DNA from: Pseudopyrenochaeta lycopersici
Lineage: Eukaryota; Ascomycota; Dothideomycetes; Pleosporales; Pseudopyrenochaetaceae
DNA: 64,000 nucleotides
Direction: 5' to 3'
NCBI GenBank assembly: GCA_003313425.1
Contig: NHZP01000004.1
Location: 2,046,001-2,110,000, forward strand
A model generated the notes under the pieces. That model saw only the letters and a list, made by a program, of their open reading frames with translations. It searched no databases and had not been told where the DNA came from. How positions within the stretch are numbered: the first letter of the stretch is position 1; each line of letters starts with the position of its first letter. A program made the translations under genes and the position numbers. This document shows, piece after piece, positions 55,561-64,000 of this stretch.

Positions 55561-58500
55561 TATATAATACTAAATATATAAAAATATATAAAGATTTAAT
55601 AAAAGAAATACAGCCCCTCTCCTGCTTTAAGATAAAAGCCTGTCCTCTAAGCTTAAGTAAGGTTATCTTCTAAGTTAGAATTAATTTCTAAATTAGGTAT
55701 TTAAACATATTATTATCTCTTAGTCTCTATTAAAGATCTTAGTATAATAATAGGATAGCTGTGCGTAGTTAGCTATGTTATATCTTTAGATAAATTTAAG
55801 TTTATAGGAGGGTTAATCTCTATCTCTTGTAACTAAATCGCGTCTTAGTTAGGATTCTTAATAACTATAAACTTATCGTCTTAAGAGTTATTAAATTAAG
55901 TAGGCGGTAGTAAAAAGTTAGCCTTAATATTCTATAATAATAGATCTTATAGCTTTACGCGACCTTAATACTCCTAAGTAACCTTACTTTTATCTTAAGG
56001 TACCTACAGTTTAAGTCTCTATCCTAGGGTAGTGTTTCTAAATCGCGTGCTGTTAAGGTCTATAAGTTAATAGTTACCTCTATCTTAGTTAGTATAAAAG
56101 ACTTTATATAGTCCTAGCTATCTGCTTATAAGCTTCTTATCTCTTAATATATTAATATCTCTAGCTAAGTCTTATATTAGTATAAAGTTATTATCTTTAA
56201 TTTCTTTTTAATAAATCTCCTTATAATTATCTTAATATTCCTTCTTTTCGCGTTATAGGCGCTTAGTTCTTAACACTACGTCCTTAAGAAATTAATCTCT
56301 TAAATCTAGCTACATAGCTTACACTGCTAATAACTAGCCTCTTAATATTACTTATCTAAATAGTAATATCTGCTATATTAGAAGAGTAAGCTTAATTAGA
56401 AGTACTAGATTCTAACTAGTAACTAACTAATAAGGAGAATATCTAGTCTAACTCTAAGTAGAAATTCTGTCTACTTATAATACTATTAGAAGATTATTAA
56501 CCTAAAGTCTAGGAAGCTTTACTAGTGCGTTATATATTAGCTTGTAACTACCCTTAATTTTTCCTATAGCCTAAGAGTTATATACTAATACCTAGATCCT
56601 CCTAATATAATAAATCTTAGTAAGGGCTTTAACTACCTTTCTAAAATTAGGTCTGCTGTCTATAGTAAGTATCCTTATTATACTCTAGTAATATAAGATT
56701 TCCTTATATAAAAACTTAGCGACAGTAGATAACTTGTTATTAGCTATTGCTCGTGCCTTTAGCTATCTACTAAAGTATTCTTATATAATTATAATAAATT
56801 TCTTTCCTTAATAATATAGTATGTAAACAACGTCTATAGTAACTCGTTCCTATAACGCGTAATAGTAGGTATTCGTTAGTATCTCTTACTTGCGACTTAA
56901 TAATCTTCGCTAGCACTGTTTGCATAATATAATTATGCGTCGCACCTCCTTATATATCCTTTTCTACTAGTATTGTTAAGTAAGTATTAAATAGACGCTA
57001 TTTACTCCTTTATAACTAATCTGTTAATATATTTCCTATATAGCTGCAGTCTTAAGATTAGGATTATCTATAACTTAATAAATAGCTATATTCCTTATAA
57101 ACTTTTAGAAGAGATACCCTTCTCGCATAAAGAAATTTATTACTCTCTTTTTCTATACTTAAAGTTATGCCCTTATAAGGCCTTTAGGCTTCTTAAATCT
57201 TATTAAGAACTAAGTAATTACTTCTAACTTATCTAAGTATTACTTATTTAGTACCCTACTTATCTTAGTAAGTAAGGTAAACTTAAGGTTAGTAACTAGG
57301 TTTTTAATAAAATCTTTAAGGTTATCTTTAGTCTTATCTAGCTGTTCCTATCCTTCTAGCTTTAGACAACGTAACAACATATTAGTAATAATATTCTTTT
57401 TTCTAAGAATATACTTAATATTAAAGTCTTAGGTAAAGATAGCTGTAAGCTACCTGTTTTAGACTAACCTAAGAATGTTAGGTAATAATCTATTAAGTTA
57501 ATAAATAAGCGTCTGCGCGTCTATTTTAATAGTAAAATATTATCTATATAGCTAGGTTCTAAATTTCTTTAGCGCCTATAATACTACCTTACACTTAAGC
57601 TTTATTAAGTACTAGAGGCTCTTAGCTTTTAACTATATTATACTTTTAAATTAATATAGATATCTTTTTCTGTCTGCTCTAATCTGTTTAAGAGACGCGC
57701 CTGCGCCTTCCTTACTCGCATCTACTACTATAAAAAGCATACCTCTATTCTTATAATTAGGACTTACTAACGCTAGGGCTAAAGTAATATATTACTTTAA
57801 GGTACGCATAGCCTCTTATTAAGCCTCCTACTATGTCTATTTAACGCTAGTCCTTATTAACTAGAATAGGGGCTTCGCGCAAATAGCAAAGCTAGGCACC
57901 TATATTCTGTAGTAGATATAGATACCTACAAACGCTCTTACTTCTTTTATATTTCTGTATTCTAGCTAATCTAGAATCTTAGCTACTTTCTGTTAATCTA
58001 GATATCTCCCTTACGCAGTAACCTTATATCTAACTACCCCTAATCTAGAGACTCCCTAATAACACTTCTTACCTAAAATTATAGCTCTAGCTCTTTCTAT
58101 ATTAGCTAGGGCCCTATCTAGCTATTAAAAGTATTCTAATATATATCTTCTTACTCTAGGAAATACTTCTTCTCCTCTATAGTTAGTTTTAGGACTACTA
58201 GTAGTAATATTATCTATAAAAGGAATAGTATATAGCTAATAATCCTTTATAATCTTTATAACTACTTACTAAAAGACTATAACTAAGTTAGTCGCGCCTT
58301 AAACTATTATATAGTATTAAAGCAAACTAACTAGCGTATAAAAAGTAGTTATGTCTCTACTATCTAGATAAAGTGTTATCTAGTTATATCTTAAGAATAG
58401 ATTTATAAAAGATAGAATACAATATCTACTAAAACGCTTAGAGAATTTATCTACTATTAGAGGCAGATTAGTATCCCTAAGAGATACTGCGTTTATCTTA

Positions 58501-60100
58501 ATTAACCTAAGTATTATCTAATAACTCTTATCCTTCTTTTTAACTAGAAACTATAAGTTTCTATACTAACTAGCGTATCTTTCTAGTACCCCTCTATTAA
58601 GTCTGTTATTAAATATTATAACTACCTCTTCCTTAACAGCTTACGCTATTAGGAATAATTTTTCTTACTAAGCTTTATATTTAATAGTCTGTATCTTATA
58701 TAGAGGATATATATTCTTAATAATTTATCCTATCTTAGAGAAAGTAAAAGTAATTACGCCTTCTCTGTTTATTAATATTTTAATAAATAGCTAAACTTCT
58801 AATTTTATTAACTTAGATCTAAACTTTTATAAGGCTAGCCTTTCTAGTATTAATCTTATGCCTTATAGGAATACTATATATCTATATTTAAAAAGGTAAT
58901 TAAAAGGCCCTATATTAAGAGGTCTTAGACTTTTTCTTAAGAGTTATAGTTTAATAGCATATTACTTCTAGTCTTTACGCCTAAACTCCTTAATATCTAA
59001 TACTTTAGGAATATCTACAGGTTGCATCTTGTTAGCTACCCTCTTATACAGGGTATTAACTTAACTACTTATATACTTCTTTCTCTTTTCTTATTACGCC
59101 TAATAGTTAAGTTTATATATAACTAAAAAAGACTCTAATTCTTATACAGCTAAAAGATCCTTAGAGGCTCTAACTCTATAGCTTATTACTTATTTTACTT
59201 ATTCTTTAAATTACTACTTATTATTAGTTATAAAAATAGGTAAAAATTCGCTAAATCTAATAGAAGCTTTTATAAACTCAGCCTCCTAAATATACTTAAC
59301 CTAAGTATAAGATAAATAAGATTCTAAACTAAAATATTACTCTAGGTATTTTCTACTTAAATCTAGACACTCTTTCCTAGAAAGGGTGTCTACTATATAT
59401 TTTCCTTATCTTTAGGAGTTAGTATATAGTCTTTTAGATGCAGTAGAGCAGGATTAGAGGCTATAAAGACAGTGTTTCTGTCTCTATTCTTAGAAATAAT
59501 CCTATACATAATCCTTCTATATACGCTATACTAAATTAATAACCTTACTAAAGCGTACTAAGGTCTACCTAAAATTACTGATCTTGTTAGGTTTTAAATA
59601 ATCCTAAAGTAACTAATAATAGTTACCTCTCCTACTTTAACTAGGACACTCTACGCAGTTCCTACAAAAGGATTAGTACTTCTATTTGCAGTAACTACTC
59701 TATCTTAATATAAGCTACCTTACTTATAGTCTTTATATATAAGCTTTAATACCTTAGCCGCACTGTATCTTAAAAGGTTTATCTGTGCGCTAGTGTTAAT
59801 AAGACACTTTACTGTATACTTATTAAATAAGGCCTAGCAGGTTAGAAGGTCACACTGCACGTAGGCTATGCCTATCTTCTTTTAAATTATTATAGCTTCT
59901 TATTTAGTAGGATTAACTAAAGCTTTATGCTAAGTATTATATATTCCTAGGGCTTTATACCTAGTTTATATATTAAAAGTTCTAAATTATATTAAGTTAA
60001 GCCCTAAATTTAGTCCTTTTTTAAGACTAACAGTCTCTTCTTAATTTAATTTAACCTTTTCTTTATTAGAAAAATACCTCTAAACATCCCTAATAACTTA
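55560..60100 (-). pseudogene. pol of the 12.8-kb element: protease, RT, RNase H, integrase
   Basis: Reading right to left: an aspartic protease with CLINTSAQINLL (normally LIDTGAQ) near 59770-59815, followed by VGEVTIISYFRII and ILGRPQYALV; an RT catalytic box FIDNI at 58206-58220 (normally FIDDI); then SRLGVVRYKVTA, EVRAFVGIYIYYRI and SFAICAKPLF of the RT connection region near 57.9 kb; RNase H; and an integrase with CKQC.RR near 56.9 kb, RVTIDVVYILYYQGKKF near 56.8 kb and a KGSYK..YNALVKL ending. This matches a gypsy-type pol widespread in filamentous fungi. It is broken throughout by RIP-type stops. Confidence 0.82.
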
Positions 60101-62600
60101 GGCGGACGCAGGGTTGTATAAGGTAAGGTACTGCGGTATTAGCTAATTAGATTCTAGCAGGTCTCGCTTAGCTAACCTAGCGATTACTAATTAGCTAGCC
60201 AGCCTAATACTTAATTCTGCAGCGTTTACGCTAGCTAATAACGCGGTAGGCTTATTAATCGCTTATAATATATTTCTAACTTATTTTTAAAGCTAATATT
60301 AGCTTATAAGGTCCCTAAAAGTTATACTACGCACCTCCTAACGTAGTATAGTAGTAGTAATATAGTTTAGATGCAGGCCTAGCAAATAACAGAGCTCTAT
60401 GTTAGTAAGGCTGTTATTCTAGTTCTTCTTTTTCTTATTCTAACTAATAAATTTAGGCTTAGCTTTTAAATCTTAAAAGCTTCTATTATTATCTAGAGGC
60501 TATATAAGAAAGAATAGCTTATTATAGGCTTAGCTAGCGAATTAAATTAGCTCTACTTACTTAAATTCTTTAATATCTATTAGTTTGAATATAGTGTTAC
60601 CTCTTATAGCAGGCATATAATAGTCCTTAACTATAACTTACTTTAGTTACTTAGAATAAGGAGGCTTAGCAGGAGCTTGCTTCTAAACTTTACTCTGCCT
60701 AACTTTCTTAAGAACTAGATCTTTCCTAACATTCTAACGTGTTTAAGAACGTGTTACTATATAAGTTAAGCTAGTATTTACTACTCCTTCCTTAAAAGTA
60801 CTAAGAATAATGTCCTAAGATATAACCTTATTAAGGGCAAAACACGCCTTAGTTAAGCCTCTTAGTAATATCCTAACGTTCTGAAAGTTTAGAAGATCCT
60901 TAGCTAGGCTTATAGCTACTCTGCTATATCTATCTTCTGTAATTATATTCGTATTAGGACTAACTACCTTCTGTTACTACACAGCTAGTAGTCTAAGCTT
61001 TTAATATTAAGCAGGCCTTAAGTCTACTCTATTAAACTTCTCTAGATATACTGCTAACGCTAGCTAATCTAGGACATTGTTAGTAACTCTGTAATACTCC
61101 TAAATTTTCTGTTTTAACTAATAGAGCTACAGCGTTTGGGGTGCAGTTCCTTAGATTTGTCCTAACCTCTTGTACGAAGGACTAAAATAGTAAGTCTTAT
61201 ACCTAACTTCTCTATTCTACTTAAAGCTAATCTAGCTAAGATACAAAAGCAGCTAATATAGCTTATATTCTCTAGCAATATAACTAGGGAGGTTGCACAT
61301 ATTATAAGTATTTTAATATTTACAGCCCTAGATAGTAATCGCGCCTTGCTAAGGATTTAAGCTGCGAGGAGCTGTTGTTACGTAAGAGCTATTATTCCTT
61401 TCTAATAGTAGCTGCTTAGTATTATCTCTTAAGACGACTCGGCCGATGAAGTACGCGTACGTAGCTAGGTTCCTTAGAATCTGACCCAGTTTAGGATGAA
61501 CTATTATCTCGTTAACCTCAGCTAGGCTAATCTTCTAGTCGCCGAGGGCTAAAATAAGGTCTTAAACCTCTAGATCTATACTAGGTAGAAGAGTAGGCCT
61601 AGCTTCCTCTTAAACCTTACTTTTCTTATACTTATTAACTACATCTTTTAGCTGCTCAGCTATTAATGTTTTCTTTTCTTAATCTAGGATCTAGTGTATA
61701 AGCTTAGCCTCTCTTTCTGCATAGCTAGGGGATATCTGTTTTATCCCCTCTCTCTAGCAGTATACGCGCTTAAGATACGTGTAAATCTTCTTAATATTAA
61801 AACTCTCTAGCTTATCTAGAATTAGCCCTTTATGCATATAGATAAAGATTATATCCTAGTCTTCTCTTAGAAGGCCTCTAGCGAAAAAGAAGCTAGCCTC
61901 TATCTTATACAGCTAGCCTGTCTTAATGTAAGCGTTACTATACGCTGCGAAGTTAGTTAAATACTTAGATAGCCCTAGGAATTTTCTTAACGTCTTAGAA
62001 ATATAGGTCTCTAGGAACGCTCGCGTTCCTATACGTTAAGCTATATCTTAATTATGCTAATACTCTTTTATTACTTCTTAAAGCTTCTTCTAGTCTAGCA
62101 CCCTATATAGCCTTATTTTCTTAATAAAGCTTCTACATATAGTATTACAGAAGTCTAGAAGAATTCTTATCTTTTAATAGTTATTATAGCTGCTATTATC
62201 TGCCTAGCAATTAAAGTTATCTAGGAACTTAGTAACGTCTTTTCTTATAAATAGAAAGTCTTTCCTCGCCAGCCTTATAGGCACGAGTACTTTGCTAGTA
62301 TCTATAGTATGTTTCTTAATAACCTTAATAGCAGGCGTAAGGTCTAATCTAAATAATAATAAATTTAGTGTTAAGTTAGCTATAAGGATAGCTAAAGGCT
62401 GAATCCTAAATAGGCTGCTGCAGCCCTTCAGTATAACTAAATAAGGAGACTATAACTACTAGGCAGTTCCTTACTAACGCTAATAATTAACTAAAATCTA
62501 ATACTGTACTACTTCTAAATTATTTCTTAATTATTTATAGCTGTTCTCGTTTTTATTTTCTGTTATCTTATTCTTATTCTTATTACTATCCTATTACTAA
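60100..62600 (-). pseudogene. ORF1 (gag-like) of the 12.8-kb element
   Basis: A minus-strand frame rich in Gln-to-stop changes precedes pol and contains HVLKHVRMLGKI, SYIASR...KLLRFKSQA, LE.EKEELE, RALLFARPASKLYYYYYTTL and, at its end, LISNR.VSQARPARI.LAN. The position between the 5' LTR and protease and the helical, charged composition suggest Gag. I see no clear zinc knuckle. The 3' end contains copy 2 of the 60-bp repeat. Confidence 0.45.
60138..60200. repeat. 60-bp repeat, copy 2
   Basis: GCTAATTAGATTCTAGCAGG ... CCTAGCGATTACTAATTAGC, less RIP-mutated than the copy at 55371-55431. See that entry. Confidence 0.8.
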
Positions 62601-62712
62601 GTTAGCTTCCGCTTATTATATAGGAAGTCTTAATTTATTATAGCAAGATAATAAGGATACAGCCTCAACAGAGCTAGTCCCTGTTAACTCTTAGCTCCAA
62701 AAATATAGAGGG

Positions 62713-62866
62713 GGTAGCCGTAACAGCGCCATCCCTCTTAAAGGTTCCGAAGGCTGGCCGCAACAGCGCCATCCCTCTCAAAAGTTCCAAAGGCTAGCCG
62801 CAACAGCGCCATCCCTCTCAAAGGTTCCAAAGGCTAGCCGCAACAGCGCCATCCCTCTCAAAGGTT
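62713..62866. repeat. 40-bp tandem repeat, four copies, in the 5' leader
   Basis: Unit GGCTAGCCGCAACAGCGCCA + TCCCTCTCAAAGGTTCCAAA (40 bp), four times head to tail. It sits 180 bp inside the 5' LTR (63050), before ORF1. It is GC-rich and almost free of RIP-type changes compared with the flanks. Confidence 0.88.
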
Positions 62867-63049
62867 TTTCAGAGTTAAACAGACACCCAGCTCTTTCTAG
62901 GTAATCCTATAATCTCTGTATCGCAATATAGCGCTCTTATATTTATGTTTTCAACGTTAACAGTTTAATACCATGTAGGCTCTTTCTGCTCTTATTAGCT
63001 ATAGCCTAACCAGAACAGACCGTTGTGCCCCTTAGGCTTCGCTATTATA

Positions 63050-63427
63050 TGTAGAGTTAACAAGGTGGTTTAGCACAATCCCGCAGTTCTAGTGTTATAA
63101 ATAAGAGGTAACGTTAGAATCAAACGTACGTGAATAACAGGAGTAGCCCTGCCTGTGCAGTCTGCTAGAAACGAAGGTAAGTATAGAGCCTGATTAAAAG
63201 TAATAAATAAAATAGTCTGAAATCTTATTAAATTGACGTAGCTAATGCACTAGCTACTTTGCAAAATCTTAGTTTTAAAGTAAATTATTGTGGTGTGTAG
63301 TGCATAGTGCATCACGTTTAGTGCATGATGTTGAGATCTCTCGCATCTCCAAGTTTTATCACCAAATTTCGCTGACAAAGGAAACCCATCATCACCTGAT
63401 TGCCTAGGTACCCTGTGCAACGGCACA
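63050..63427 (-). repeat. 5' LTR of the 12.8-kb element
   Basis: 378 bp. On the plus strand it reads TGTAGAGTTAACAAGG..GCAACGGCACA. The last 130 bp are almost unmutated, whereas the matching part of 50634-51011 is TA-converted. Confidence 0.88.
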
Positions 63428-64000
63428 GTATAAGCTAACTAACCCTATATAAGGCCCTCTAACCTAAGACGTCTAAGAAATGTTTATCCTCTTTAAGCTT
63501 AGTAAGGACTTAACTTTAACCTTAACTACGCTAAGGAACAGAGACTCTATTAGAAGGTAGGAGAGGTAGAGTACACCTAGCTATATAAGATACACTATAA
63601 TCCTACTATACGTAATTAGAGTAAGCTCTACTCTACTTACTAGTAATAGAGATATACCTAGTAAAGGCTGTAAACGTATAATACTCTTATATAGCCTTAG
63701 TATAGTTATTAGAATAGAAGTTAGCGTTAAGAGAACTATAGCTATAGATAAGGTAGGCTTTAAGGTAGAATTAATAACTAGAGAGGAGTTACTAAGTATT
63801 AATTATATAATAAGTAATAATAGGAGAGAAATTATTAAGACTATAGCCCTACTAAGTATTATATAGAGATTAATTACTAGGATAAAAGAAGTATTTAGTA
63901 ATGCGAACTAGCTTAGGCTAAATAATATTAGATATAGAAAAGAAAAGAGAAATAATATATATAGAAGTAGTTATAAAGAGATAGTAAAACTTATCTATAA
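63428..64000. other. RIP-mutated repeat of unknown type at the window edge
   Basis: TA-rich sequence with stops at regular intervals. A plus-strand frame from about 63720 (IDKVGFKVELITREELLSIN, then RREIIKTIALLSII.RLITR) looks coding-like and runs off the window. It does not continue the pogo-B transposase that was cut at 50633. Probably part of another transposon. Confidence 0.35.

Larger units (their letters stand above)
50634..63427 (-). mobile_element. 12.8-kb gypsy-like LTR element with extra ORF region, minus strand
   Basis: Direct 378-bp LTRs (50634-51011 and 63050-63427) bound 12.0 kb of internal DNA. Sense is minus: on that strand a purine tract (AAAGTAGAGGAGGTT) abuts the LTR at 51011, and protease-RT-integrase read right to left (about 59.8 to 56.3 kb). 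It is about twice the size of a typical gypsy element. Flanking pentamers (GCTAT and GTATA) do not match, so either the TSD decayed or the ends have recombined. Two extra coding-like regions flank pol, ORF1 (60.1-62.6 kb) and ORF3 (51.0-55.5 kb). Confidence 0.75.

Noticed and set aside
62713..62866. CRISPR-like array
   Set aside because: The 40-bp units are contiguous with no spacers, and the DNA is eukaryotic. It is a tandem repeat.

Overview
The window comes from a filamentous ascomycete (Pezizomycotina). A Dothideomycete with AT-rich isochores is my best guess, but no marker gene settles it. The evidence is short spliceosomal introns (about 38-70 nt, GT..AG, CTAAC/CTGAC-like branch points), fungal-only families (rhodopsin-domain membrane protein, DUF3425 bZIP, CYP52-like P450, CBM18 protein) and very strong RIP-like decay of the repeats: in transposon frames nearly every Trp (TGG) and Gln (CAA/CAG) codon is now TAG/TAA, on both strands. 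The window alternates between gene-bearing, GC-balanced DNA and nested transposon blocks.

Layout. 1-5.05 kb: end of an S9 peptidase gene, 3.5 kb without a recognisable gene, then a fungal rhodopsin-domain gene. 5.06-14.77 kb: a solo LTR, then a pogo/Fot1-like DNA transposon (5663-14766, TA target duplication) that received a solo gypsy LTR (TSD GGCTC), a hAT-type MITE (8-bp TSD) and a complete Ty3/gypsy chromovirus (TSD TTAAG). 16.3-19.7 kb: a secreted two-CBM18, Ser/Thr-rich wall protein with four exons. 20-31.3 kb: hAT relics, a bZIP-DUF3425 regulator, the N-terminal stub of a long-chain fatty alcohol oxidase, a microsomal CYP52-like P450 and a divergently transcribed epoxide hydrolase. 31.3-64 kb: almost only transposons. 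These are a complete Fot1-like element (31283-33409), a TRIM-like LTR pair whose second LTR is split by a second chromovirus (34379-41414, TSD CTTGG), another Fot1-like transposase split by a minus-strand gypsy (42485-50376, TSD GTAAT) and then by a 12.8-kb minus-strand gypsy-like element (50634-63427) with a large extra ORF region.

How the genes fit together. The bZIP, P450, epoxide hydrolase and fatty-alcohol-oxidase stub look like a small, decaying lipid/xenobiotic oxidation cluster. A conserved 71-72-bp block, bounded by two GACGTC-centred palindromes (a bZIP/CRE-like core), lies just upstream of the bZIP gene and again in the shared P450/epoxide hydrolase promoter. This suggests that the bZIP controls itself and the enzyme pair. 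The cluster is decaying: the oxidase is truncated against RIP-like DNA and the P450 has lost the GT of one splice donor.
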